From Struthio camelus (taxonomy: Eukaryota > Chordata > Aves > Struthioniformes > Struthionidae), in NCBI RefSeq assembly GCF_040807025.1, contig NC_090943.1, positions 5,442,356-5,506,355 on the forward strand: DNA of 64,000 nucleotides. The letters are read 5' to 3'. Positions 12,301 through 23,400 of the stretch are shown here, piece by piece. The first letter of the stretch is position 1. Every line of letters begins with the position of its first letter. Below the pieces are notes generated by a model. It worked only from the letters and a program-made list of their open reading frames with translations, ran no database searches and was not told where the DNA came from. Both the position numbers and the translations under genes were made by a program.

Positions 12301-15300
12301 GCTTGTCAGAAATGACAGACTCGAATGCAGGGAAATCACCGAAGACCTAATTGAATTACCACGTGCAGCCTGTAATCACCAGCCATGTGCATACACTCAA
12401 TCCACAGTAAACAGAGCTAAAGCACATTAGCTTGTCTGTTTTTCACTGAGACTTGTGATGCATGCAAATTGTGAAAACATAGTTCAGCTGACATGCAGTG
12501 CAGGATTCCGTGCAAAGATTAAGACACCTATATTTAGATGTCTCCATATCCATTCCAGTTAAAGAAGATGTACTCCATACAGCCAGTGGGACATGCAGAT
12601 TCAGCTGAGCCCAAAGCAGATACCTCTATTGAGCAGAAAAAATAGCTCTTTAGGCTTCACCATGTTCTCCATTTTAGATTTTACTAGATCTCCATTGACT
12701 ATGAAGGTAGCCCAGCACTAATTCACATGGAGGCATCTACATTTAGATTTTTCAGGCTACGAGAGGAGTCCTGTCCATAGTCACCTATTTAAATTGCAGG
12801 ACTTGAATGGGCATCTGAATCACAGCTCAGAACAGATACTACTTTAACAATGAGATGTGATACTGAAAACAAAAGATGAACCAATTGTTTGATCCAAGCA
12901 CATAGCTTTCAGAAAACAAGAATCCAAAGTGGTAATCCAAATGAGAAAGATCTAAAGAAAAATTAAACAGGAAAGGAGAGAAACAACAATTATGTGACTT
13001 TCCTGGCAAAATTTGCTCTACAGGGTACTGGAGAAACCAGTAAGTCTGTCTTTTTTATGCTTCATGTTCCCAAGAGAACTGTAACTGAGTCTTTCCAATT
13101 GAGATCTTAACAATAACTCATACAATTACTGCAGGTTAAAATGATTGGGATTTTGGGCCTCAGGTTTTGTTTTTTATCTGTCTTTAATATTGCTGATATC
13201 AAAAATTCATCCTGTGGAGCAGGAGTATTGTTCAAATAGATTGCCTGTGAAGTGGGAGAGCATATAAAATTTAGGAAACAGCACTGAAAACTGCGTCCTG
13301 CAGAAAGCACTGCAATGGAAAAGGATGAGTAAGGTTTGAGGGTAATAAATGGGAATTTAAAGTTGAATACAGAACATATGGGTCTCACTCTTTATCTCAT
13401 TGTCTAGTGGTAGATCCCTCTCAGTGTCTGTGTGGTAAAGAATAGGTTAGCACAGCAACCTAAATGCAAAATGAATGGAATATATTTCCGAAAAAAAAAA
13501 AAAAAAAAAAAGAGAGAGAGGCTAAATAAGACATTCCATTTCTGCTATGTGAAGATCTAAGATCTGCTTCCACAGGAAAAACTTGAAAGTTATTTGGAAG
13601 GAATCAAGTTATACTGAATATCTGTCAAAATATCAGATCTACTTAGAGGGTATCAGGGTGGCTTAAAATTCTGAAGCCAAATTGCTATGATGACACGTTT
13701 TCCCACTCCCCGATTCATATATGGGAACATTCCTTGTACATGAAACCACGTTTTAAAGTCTCACTGAAGTAATTACAAACATGACACAGGTGTCTGTGCT
13801 TAGATAAGTATGGATGGGCTGAAGCAAGTGCAAATAATGCTTTCCTGAACTGGCACCTGTGTCATCATTTGTGCAATCAGTAGTTCCTCCTCCTGCTCCT
13901 TCCTGTGATCCATGCAAAAAGCAGTGGCTTATCCTTCTAATGAGGTACTATAATAATTTCCTGGGTAACCAGGGAAAATATGGGAGGAAGGCACCTTGAG
14001 AAATTAAATACAAAGATAGCACTTCCTGTATCAACAAGTTCTTGAGCCACTGATCTCTGGATTATAGAAGTATCACTCTGTGTTTCCCTGTCCTTATAAT
14101 TATTTCTTGGCAGTGCATAGTGTTCTTACTCCTTTTTTAGTCTCTCCCTGACAAATTTAACTGCCCTCCCAACATAACTGATGTGGGCCAGACGGGAGCG
14201 GCTTGACCTGTTCTTTTCACCTAGAGGGAGGTGAAGGAAAAAGTGTTGTTCTGTCGTTAGTTTCCCCATATGTTTTCACCAGATGTCTACTAGGGACTAA
14301 TGTCTAAAATCCCTACTCCAGGGCAAGGACAAAGCAGCACTAGCAACAGTGGCGGTGTAGTGATGTCTGCGGTCATGATAGCATCTTGCCCCAGGCAGGG
14401 ATACATTTGCCTAACCTGATCTTAAAAACCTGATGGGGTGGATTGCCTTTGTTTTTCCTCCAAAAGGCTCTTGGGCTGAGAGGAGGCTCCACAGCTGCTC
14501 TTACTTGGACAGGAAATTTGACTCTGAAGCTGCCTTGGCAAGGAATTTCAAAAGCTCCTCAGAGCAATGGTACCTAGGTTCCTGGTTGTGCTTCACAGCC
14601 TTCCTGCTAGCTACAGCAAGACACTCAAAAATCTGGCTGCAAAGGCACCCAGACCAGAATCCACCAGTGTGTCACCTTTGCTGTTCCCCAACCAGCTCAA
14701 GGAAAGAGGAGCATCTGGCAATGCCTGCAGCCACCAGAACAATTCATCCAGCCCATATGGGCTTGATGCCAGTTGCGTTTTGTGGGGCTCTTGGGAAGCT
14801 TGGCCTGAGCCATGGGCTGAGTGCATTGCCTTGGCAGGAGGATGTGCAAAACAGCGAACTGGGGATACTATCTCAAGGAACAGCCCTGTGTTATTCCGTG
14901 AGAAGATGGTGTCCACATGAGTTCCATGGCAAAGAAAGCCAGAAAATCTATTTAATGCCCAAAGGGTGATGCTTCCACCTTATTTTCCTCCTCTCTCCCC
15001 TCTCCCAAGATTTATACTACACCCCAGAGACTTCACTACTAGGACCCATTTCAAACTATGGAACTTCCTTTAAATATAACCCATTTTCTCCTCCATTCCA
15101 CTTAAATTCTTCATTCAAGTGTAATTGCAATTACTAGCTTACTGAGGAGAAAGAGGCTATGTGCATTGTCAGAGTGATTTCTGTTATCCAGAGCTGTGCT
15201 AATTACCAACTCTGACCCTCATGTATTTCTGGAAACCATTACATTCATTATTAATAAGAGCCCTCCAGCTAATTTTCCTCCCTTATAGACATTATTCTGG

Positions 15301-18300
15301 TTTCAAATGTCATCATGTATTCTCTGTGTCATTCGTTCACTCTACAAGAACCGGGAGGACTCCTCCCATTCTCTTTCCCAGCCTGACCATTTTCAGGCTC
15401 GGCATACCTAGACCAATTAACCTGCATCTCTGAAAAAGCTGAAACTGATGCAGTCAAAAAGGGATAGGGGCAGTACAACACTTTCAGAGATTTGTAGCAG
15501 TTCTGAGCTGTCACAGCTTCTCTGGAAGTTTAGCATTATTAGCTTGGAGACTTAGATACGGTTGATAAGTACTTAAAACTGGATTCACTCAGCTCTGCAA
15601 AAGAGACTTAAAAACCTACCTAAGATCCCTAATACGGAGTCAGTCTGTCCACCTTCCCAAAGAGCCTGCATTATTCGAATGCTGACAATGGGAGTGAAAC
15701 CTGCATTTTGTGCTGAGTGTAGACAGCCTAGGTCAAGGTTGAGACGAATGCCAGAAACTGAACCCAGACTGTTTGGATGTTTTTATCCAACGATTGTCCA
15801 GTATAAAGTGCAAGCACCACTCTGCATCCACCCATGTCTGTGATCACCACATGTTCATCTCTTTCTGATCCCAGGACTTTTTCAGTCCAGGCCCAGCTTC
15901 AGAGAAGATACGGAGCATGCTTACTCAGGGTACTCATAGGACAGATGCAGCAACTAGAGTTTAGTCCCCGTAAACTGACTCCTATGATGAACCGAACACC
16001 TACGGTGTTCTTCGCAGATCAGTAGTCCAGCAATGTTATCCGTCTCATCGCTTCACTGGGAACATATCCTTGGAAGAGAGCTACAAACTCTGGGTCTTAC
16101 CTGGATAGAGACATTTGATATTTCCTGATGGTTTCTTCCACTCTTGCTGAAAAATGTCTCATCCCTCTGGGAGATTGTCTAACATTTCAGTGATACAAAG
16201 TTGGCATCTTATTCATTCTGATTCCACCCTTTGGATACTTATATCTTGTGGGATGTCCTCATTATTATTATTATGACTTTTTTGGGAATTATTTAGTTAT
16301 ACTGTAGGAACTTCTCAGGGTTCCATACATGGCAAGGCCTTTACTGTGTTAGATGTTACACCAAGAGCTGGCTGTGCCCTCCCTCCAGGGAGAATGTTGT
16401 CTGTATGGTTTGGCTGCTGACAGCAGTGGGAATACTTGCAGGCTTGGAGTTGAAGATAAGTCCTTTCAGGACTCAGGCTTTAAGAAGTGAAACCCTCCTA
16501 AACAAACAAGGGGAAGTCATCCTTGTATGGGCACAATTGCAAGAAATATCTGAAAGTCATTTAGGCAGGAACTGAACAATTGGATCCATGCCATGATCCC
16601 ATATGCAGCCTCTCTCCATCAGACTGATCAAAATTGTCACGTTCTTCTCCTGCATTCCTGAGTCTCTCTGTACTGACCTGATGTTTCTTATTCTTTTTCA
16701 TAAAAGGGCAAGGCTTATATGTCACATCTACATGCACCTGTGTGTGTGTGTATATATCTGTGTCTGCAGATGTCTCTCTGTCTCCATTTTAACTCTTTGA
16801 CCGATTTCATTCATAAAGCCAGCTATGGTGAATGTTCCTGCAAGTTTTATAGAAAGAGATGGTTGGGAGAAGAGTCCCCAGGAGCGTGCTGATTGAAAGA
16901 AAAGCTGCAGCACAAGCTCAGCCCTTAAGTAAAAAAAGGAGATCCGACGGAGAGTGACCTTATAACCAACCCCATCAATGAAAAGCTTTGGCTGGAGTTC
17001 ACAATCAGCTGTAAGGGAAAAAGCCCTGGAAACGAGGCTGAGGGAATGACTTGTTTAATCCTTAGACAGTCACAATTTAGGGCGGTTTTGTTCTGTTTCA
17101 GTGCAGCCTTTACCATTATAAGGCTTTGGTTCTAGATAGTGCAATAAACATAGATAAATGATAACAGAAAGCTGTGGAGCAGCGTGGTGAAAAACCTTTC
17201 TGATTTCAGGGCAGCTGACCTATGTCTATGCATGTGCAGCTTCAGGCTTCCTTTGCTGATTCTCGTGCATTCACATAATCCTGTTGCATGTGTGTTTCCA
17301 GTCCTGGAGGTGGATATTTAAATACAATAAAAAACTGCTGGATTTATTTCTTCTTTTGCATTTTCATGAAAGCATTCATATTAATTGGAAGCATACAACT
17401 TTGGGTTTATGGTTTTGTTTTCTTTTAATAACAAAAGGAAACAAATATTAGTGTGCAACTGACAGGGGAGGAAGAACCAGGCAAGCTTAAATATTTAAAT
17501 GCATTCAGACCGTTGAATAGCCAAAGGAAAAGAGAAAATAATACTGCTTTTTGAAAACTTTTGCTGGTGTGTTAGGAGGAGTATTCCAGGTTCACTATTG
17601 TATGTAACTGCACATCTCCCTACTATGAGATTCACATTGTATTAAGTGACATTATTAAATGGGATTTACAGACTTAAGCCTCTTTGTTGTGAGGATGAGA
17701 AGTTGCTGGTTTATACCTTTCTGAGAAAACTTCAAAAAGCAAAATAATTCAACAGCCCTCAAAGAAAGATATCCAGTTATTCTGGCTCTAAGTGAGGCTT
17801 GCTAAGCTTATGCAAACCCTGAGGATTTGTTGTGTAAAAGGGACTCTTTCCTCTGTGCCACTATGAACCTCATGCCAATCAATTTTGTTAAAAAATAAAT
17901 AAAAAATAGAGGATTGGTGGGCAGGGAGTGTCTCAGGGAGGAAACGGCATCACCTCCCTGAAAGAAGACCATTGGCAACAGGTGACCTGGGCAGGCTTTC
18001 CCCATTAGAGGTGACAGTATGTGACACTGCTCCCTGCTGAAATCCAGCACGGGGCTGGGAAGGAACAGGTTGTACCTGTTTCTGCTCCAGAATTATAACT
18101 GAGGTTCATGCACTGCCTGTGGACGCAGATCAGCTTTTGGGGACAGTCCCAGCTGCAGTTGTGAGCAGATATTGATTGTGATTCACATTGCAGCTGGCTG
18201 TCCTCTGGGCAGATGAGACTGAGTGGAGAGGGAAAATCCTGCTAGGCTTAATGCTAATACTGGGCAGCCCAGAGTCTGATGCTGGCAGTCTAACAATACC

Positions 18301-18756
18301 ACAAATGCATCCATTGCATGGACAGACCTATCTGGATGCAGAAGGCAGGGAGTTATTAGTTTTTAGGTACAGGAGTTATGGGCCCCAACTGTGTCTGGTG
18401 TCCAAATCCATAAAACTCCTGTTCATTTAGCACCAACAGCCACCCTGAGCAGAGGGGTGAGGAGTCAGAGCAGAGGGCCAGGAGCCCCTAGGGCAAGGGT
18501 GTCCGGGTGCGCATGGCATGAGGCTATGGGGTGACCTCGTTTTGCCTTTGCTGGCCTAGGGGTCCAGTCTGATAAGTATTCATGGATGAGAAGAGCAGGA
18601 CAGAGATCTCTTTATGGAGATCAAATGCACAAGGAACAGCCACGCAGGCTGTTTTTGGCTTGCCTGGCTTGGAGGTTGTTCCCAGCTGAGAGGTGCAGTT
18701 GAGGAGTCTCACAAGGCAAACAAGGAGTGCTCTACGCTTAGGACGCTGACTGGAAA
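9364..18756. other. Long non-coding stretch upstream of the CpG island
   Basis: About 9.4 kb with no gene I can support. It contains an A21 run followed by (GA)5 at 13491-13521, a locally GC-richer interval near 14430-14970 with a 178-codon open frame, and a short TG/TA run near 16740-16757. The interval 12480-12840 has phrases such as 'ccattgactatgaaggtagc' that resemble 10800-10830, possibly an old dispersed repeat that I cannot name. GC content rises from about 18.1 kb towards the promoter. Confidence 0.5.
13491..13521. repeat. Poly(A) run followed by (GA)n
   Basis: Twenty-one consecutive A residues merge into five GA units. No retrocopy or SINE body is recognisable upstream, so I read it as a simple repeat rather than the tail of an inserted element. 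Confidence 0.85.
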
Positions 18757-19271
18757 GCCTCCCCATTGCAGCTAACGAATAGCAAAGAGTATCCCCGTGC
18801 GCCCGCAGATTTGAGGGGAGGTGTTCTGATGAACTTGGTAAAGGATAAGCTAGAGCCCCCTTGCTCTTGGGGTACCCAAGAGGACTTGCTTCTGGTTATC
18901 ATGGAGAGGCAGGTCCCCATTGCACCTAGGACCGTTGCATCTAGTCCTCAGGGGATCCCCACTATTCCAGGAGACTTGTCAGGTTGTTCTTCTAACAGAT
19001 AGCACCAGGGAGAATTCCCCCTTTGAGGCAGAGGCTTGTGAGAGGTCCCCAGCGCACCAACACCCTGGGCGGTGAGGGACGCTGTTGATCCTAAGAGTTT
19101 CTTGGTGATAGAGTCCCCATTGCACCTAATGCTGGGGAGGGGGAGCGGGATTCTCATTACCCCTGGAGGCTTTTAGGGGTACGTCCATTGCACCTGGTTG
19201 TGGGGCAGGGTCCCCGTTGCACCTAGAGCAAGGGGGAATCCCATTGCTCCTGGAGAGTTATGTGTGTGTGT

Positions 19272-19285
19272 GTGGGGGGGGGGGG
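19272..19285 (+). repeat. G14 run after (TG)n
   Basis: A TGTGTGTGTG tract passes directly into 14 consecutive G residues. The same TG-to-G arrangement recurs at 19481-19502. Confidence 0.85.
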
Positions 19286-19480
19286 TCCCCATTACTTCTG
19301 GAGGTTTGCATCGGAGGCATCCCCCGTTTCAACCAACCCTTTGGGGAAGGGAATCGCCACGGCACTTAGCGCTTGGCAGGGGCTGACCCCCGTTGCTGCT
19401 GGCGGGTTGGGGGCAGTGGAGTCCCTACTGCAGCTAGTGCCCGTCGGCGGAGGTGGGGCAGAGATCCCTCTTGCACTCAG

Positions 19481-19502
19481 TGTGTGTGTGTGGGGGGGGG
19501 GG
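19481..19502 (+). repeat. (TG)n followed by G11 run
   Basis: This is the second occurrence of the TG-then-G motif seen near 19260-19285. It sits inside the degenerate minisatellite, which suggests the motif was duplicated with a larger unit. Confidence 0.8.
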
Positions 19503-19728
19503 TCTCCGGAGAGGGAGCTCTCCCTTGCTCCGGGAGGCTTTGGGGGGGGTCACCGTCCCCGGGGGCTCCTCTAGCCGCCTCCATCCCCGAGGCGTCCCGG
19601 GCGGAGGGCGGGTTTGGCTCCCCCGCCCGGCTCCCTCCCTCCCTCCCTCCCGGGGGTTTGCCCTGGGACGCGCCGGCGGCGCCGGGGCTGGCTCCTCCGC
19701 GGGCGGGCAGGGGTCAAGGGCAGCGGCC

Positions 19729-19745
19729 GGGGGGGGGGGGGGGGG
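19729..19745 (+). repeat. G17 run, quadruplex-prone
   Basis: Seventeen consecutive G residues lie about 85 bp upstream of the predicted start codon. They fall either in the 5' UTR or immediately upstream of it. Runs of this kind can form G-quadruplex DNA or RNA; that is inferred from composition only. Confidence 0.85.
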
Positions 19746-19747
19746 AG

Positions 19748-19783
19748 ATGCCAGAGCCGGGGCATTGCGGAGGCTCCGGCTGA
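19748..19783 (+). other. Possible upstream ORF (11 codons) in the 5' UTR
   Basis: An ATG at 19748, directly after the G17 run, opens an 11-codon frame ending in TGA at 19781-19783. That is 47 bp before the ATG at 19831. If transcription starts upstream of 19748, this uORF would be met first by scanning ribosomes and could lower translation of the main frame. Its existence in the mRNA depends on the unknown transcription start. Confidence 0.35.
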
Positions 19784-19830
19784 GCGGGCAGCTCCAGCCC
19801 CGGAGAGACCCCCTGGGCCCCGCCGGCCTC

Positions 19831-19896
19831 ATGGCGGGGCGGGCACCGCAGCGCAGCCTCCCGGCGGCCGCCGCCGCCGCCCTCCTGCTCCTGCCC
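19831..19896 (+). CDS. Probable first coding exon: signal peptide segment
   Basis: The exon encodes 22 residues beginning MAGRAPQRS and continuing into an alanine and leucine run (residues 11-21), the shape of a signal peptide n-region and hydrophobic core. It ends at CCC|GTAAGT, an ideal 5' splice site, in phase 0. The ATG has G at +4 but C at -3, so its initiation context is only moderate. It lies in the middle of a CpG island. The next exon I can support (37216) also begins in phase 0. Without splicing, the frame would continue into VSAEA, which would itself make a plausible cleavage site, before a low-complexity Gly/Arg stretch. I judge splicing more likely. The gene is probably secreted or membrane-bound, and I do not recognise it. 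Confidence 0.6.
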
Positions 19897-20062
19897 GTAA
19901 GTGCCGAGGCCCGTTGGGGCCGTGGAGGGGGTGGCGCGGAGGGGCGAGGCGGGGGGAGAGGGGAGTCAGGGAAGGAGGGACGAGGACGCCCCACCACTGC
20001 GGGGAACCCCCTCGGTCTGGGAGGGAGCGGTGGCTGCGCTCCGCTTCCTCACGGGTCCCGCC

Positions 20063-20440
20063 CGCCGCTGAGGGACCCCCTGTGCCGGCGGCCGTTAACG
20101 GCTCCCTCCGTCTCCAGGCCCTGAGAGACCTCGGCCCGGTGGCCGTTAACGGCTCCCTCGCAGACCCCGCCCCCATCGCCGGCCACTGAGACCCCCTCCC
20201 CGTGCCCGTTGCCCACTCCCTCCGTCTCCAGGCACTGGGTGACCCCATCCCGGAGGCTGTTTCCCAACTGCTCCCTCACAATCCCGCACCATCCCTGGGT
20301 GCTGAGAGACCCTCTCTTGGCGGCCGTTACCTGCTCCCTCGCAATCCCGCCGGGCGCTGAGAGACCCCGTCCCCGTAGCCGTTAACGGCTCCCTCACCAT
20401 CCTGCCCCATCGCTGGGCGCTGAGAGACTCCGTCCTGGTG
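20063..20440. repeat. Degenerate minisatellite in intron 1 with CCGTTAACGG palindromes
   Basis: Six to seven units of about 47-69 bp start near 20068, 20119, 20185, 20232, 20301, 20355 and 20420. Each begins CTGAGAGACCCC or similar, followed by CCGTTAACGG or a decayed form, then GCTCCCTC. The intact 10-bp palindrome occurs at 20092-20101, 20143-20152 and 20379-20388, with decayed copies near 20206 and 20322. The array begins about 170 bp after the splice donor of the first exon and is still inside the CpG island. Confidence 0.75.
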
Positions 20441-20480
20441 GTTGGTCACCGCTGGGAACGACATGATCCCCTCCGAGCCT

Positions 20481-23400
20481 CCAGGCTGAGGCATGGCCTC
20501 TCTGGGCAGCCCCTTGTCAGGGAAGGAGCTGCTTCCCCTTTCCCCACGCCCTGATTCCCTTGGTGAAAAGGCCCAGCGTGGGGACCCGCCTGGGGTGGCA
20601 GCGCCAGCCCCAAAGGCTGTCCCTGCCCCACACGAAAGGGCTTTTCCTGCCACCTCTCCACTTCAGCGGGAGCACGAGTGGCCCAGGTGCTTCCCCTCAT
20701 CCTCAGCCTCCCACCCACAGCCAACCTCCTTCTCCCCGCCGCGTGCGCTCAGTGTCCCATTACTCTTTCGCCGTAGGGATACGCAAATAAATAGTGGTGG
20801 TGAAGGACAGGGCTCAGCCCTTGCATCCAGTGTCGTGTTTGCTCTGCGGCCTGTGTCAGCCTGGGCTTAAAAAATCTTTCCTAGCCCAGGCTCCAAAGTT
20901 GGACCAACTTTTTTGGTGGCTTGTTTGTTTTAAGTGATAGTTTTACGCATGTTGAGTGATACTTGCAAAGCAAATGTGAGAGATTAAGCAGGAGATACAT
21001 TGATCTTGCTTGTAATTCGTTACAGTTGTTGCTGTAGCGTTAAAAAAGGGGGCAGTGGTCCTTCTGGCTTGTAGTGCAATTGGCCCATCTTCAATATCCC
21101 CTTAGAAAAAAGGAAGAAAAGCTGTTTTATTGTCACCTGTTCTATCTTGTTTTGTTATCTAACTTTATAAAGAAGGGTAAAGGGAAGCCAGGTCTGGGAA
21201 AGCAAGAGGCTCGAAAGGAAAACAACTTCTTGTTAAGAGCTTCGCAGTCACTTTCTAGATCTTGGAAGAGAGAGCATTTTCTCAGCTTCGCTGATGCCTT
21301 TTTTACCAGTCAGAGATCAGGGCACATGGGATCAGAGTGGCATGAGCCTGTCTACACACTTGCTGTTTTCAATTGCAAACCTCACTTCTTCTTAGTCTCT
21401 GCTTCTGCCCTCTTCAATTCTAGAGTTTTGTTTCCCCTTGTTGCTTTCCCCAGCTCCAGAAAAATAGTTTAGTTTATGTTTTAAACTATGAGAGACTTCT
21501 TGCCAGTGAGGCTGACAGAGCCAAAGGTACCCAGAGTTGCCAGACTAATCCTTTTTCAGTGAATCAAATTATGTCGTGCGTTTCCACTCCAGATGCAATT
21601 TATGGACAGATTTTCAGTTTTCCGTAACTTTGCATTTGGATTATTTATGTAAATTTTGGTGGTTGGCTTGCTTCTTTAAAGACAAAACAACTTCCTTGAA
21701 AGAAAGATTTTGTTTTCAAAGTAGCGCAGATTAAGAATCAAAATGCCATTTCCAGAAAATCCTTTTATTCTGAGAGAAATGTATATTTTGAGTGTATTCT
21801 GAGTGTGCTTATGTGGAGGAGTGTGTCTGGATGTAGCACATTTGTGTCTGATACACACTCGTGTGTATGTTTGTGCTGTATGTTGTGATAATGTGCTTGA
21901 ACACCATCTTCAGCCGTATGTACAGGTCACTCCTGTTGCTCCAGTTATAAGAAATGTGGAGCTTTTACTCTTCTTTTGGGGTTGTTTTCATCCATGAATG
22001 TAGCTGGCAAATCTGTATCTCTGCTTTAATTTAGACAAAATTTTGCACCCTGAAGCTTAAGAGCAACCTTTAAAAACGTTGGCTCATATCCAAAGCTCTC
22101 AAGTTCAGGTATAACTTGCAAACACTTGAAAGTTAACTTGGAGTCAATGTTGTCTATTCACATTTCTGGATTTGGGAAAAGACATAGCTGCTGCTTGTGG
22201 GAGCAAACCCTTATATGATTACATAAAGGAAGCTTGAGTTTTTACAGCAACTGAACAATTGTGTTTTATAGGAACTACAAATTTGCAACACTTAAGAAAC
22301 GAGGCAACTTTCTAGTACAGAATTAGATCTGCCACATGAAAGTGCTGGTGCAAATGATCTGTCAGATTTCTCAGGGCTGGTCAGCAGAAGGGTGAAGACT
22401 TACACAGCGGGCTCTGAGATTTATGTTCTCCAGAGGGTTTCTGTACATATGATACAGTGGAAAATGCATATACTTGAATGTGAAAAACAAACAAACAAAC
22501 CATAAAACAAAGGCAATTGAGTCCTTTGACATTTTGATATAGAGTCCTTGCTAAGCTCACATATTTGGGGGGAAGGGGAAAGATTTGTCAAAAACAAAAG
22601 CAAAGTTTGCTATAATTCCATATGCTCTCCTGAAACTATTAAAATAGCCAGAGCAGTTTGAATATATCAGCCAGTGGTGACGAGTTAAGTAATATTCCTG
22701 GTCTGAGACTGCCAAAATTCAGGCCTACTGTGAATTAATGCAGCATAAATGTCTCATCATGAGACGCCTCTGCTGGTGTAACACTTTGGCAGGGTTGAAA
22801 ACTGTAGCCATCCTGTGGTAATTGCTGTACATTTGAAGGAGACAGTTGTATGCAAGGAAAAAAGGGTGATTGATGTTGATTGGTAGTTTTGCCATGATAT
22901 TCATAGTGGCTGTCAGCTAGAAAACAAGCAGCCTTCAGCTTTTGTTGGTATAAAGCATCTGCTTATATTTTACTATTCCATCAATAGCTGGGGAGAAATA
23001 ATGACTAAGTCCTCTAAACTCTGTGGCCCTTGTATAGCAAACTAGACCACAGTTCTTTCTGTCTTACTTCTTGTGTGCCTCCGTTGAAGCTAGGGGAGGA
23101 AGATGGTGTGCGGATCTCATTGCAGAGCATGTGCTATCAGCTCCACGTTTGTTCAGTTTTGTTCTTGTTAGGTTACAGCTCTACCAATAAACTAAAAAGT
23201 CCCAGGACCATTCCTCTAGCTTTGAGGCCAAATGCCAGGGAATGGCTTGTATCTATGCTATTAAACTTTCAGCCTCCAGAATGGGGTCACTTTGTGCAAA
23301 CTGCCTACTGGACGTGGTCCATGGCCCTATCTAACTGTCAGATCATTCCCCAAAACTGTCTGAGATACTACTGGATGGTTTGGGGCAAAAATGTGGCCAG

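Larger units (their letters stand above)
18757..19560. repeat. Degenerate minisatellite, CCCCATTGCACCTGG-like unit
   Basis: The phrase GTCCCCATTGCACCTGG recurs in degenerate form about 19 times at irregular 25-65 bp spacing. Clear copies start near 18761, 18913, 19111, 19184, 19210, 19238, 19285, 19386, 19421 and 19464, with weaker ones between. The copies are usually followed by a G-rich spacer (GGAGG, GGGGCAGG). I infer an old tandem array that has diverged by substitution and indels. It ends at the edge of the dense CpG island, so it lies in the proximal upstream or promoter region of the gene starting at 19831. I do not recognise it as a named repeat family. Confidence 0.7.
19560..20480 (+). 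promoter_or_regulatory. CpG island promoter
   Basis: This is a dense CpG island in an otherwise CpG-poor, AT-rich window. It includes GC-box-like GGGCGGG motifs (for example near 19606 and 19701), long G-runs and no evident TATA box. It surrounds a short signal-peptide-like first exon with a perfect splice donor. That is the normal layout of a TATA-less vertebrate promoter. The transcription start is not defined by the sequence and probably lies between about 19.6 and 19.8 kb. Confidence 0.8.

Noticed and set aside
13491-13521. Poly(A) run as the tail of a retrocopy or SINE
   Set aside because: No gene-like or SINE-like body precedes it, and it merges with a GA microsatellite.
19373-20248. 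Several long open frames (up to 223 codons) in all directions within the CpG island
   Set aside because: GC-rich DNA has few stop codons; the translations are Pro/Arg/Gly/Ala low complexity and conflict with the clear splice donor at 19897.
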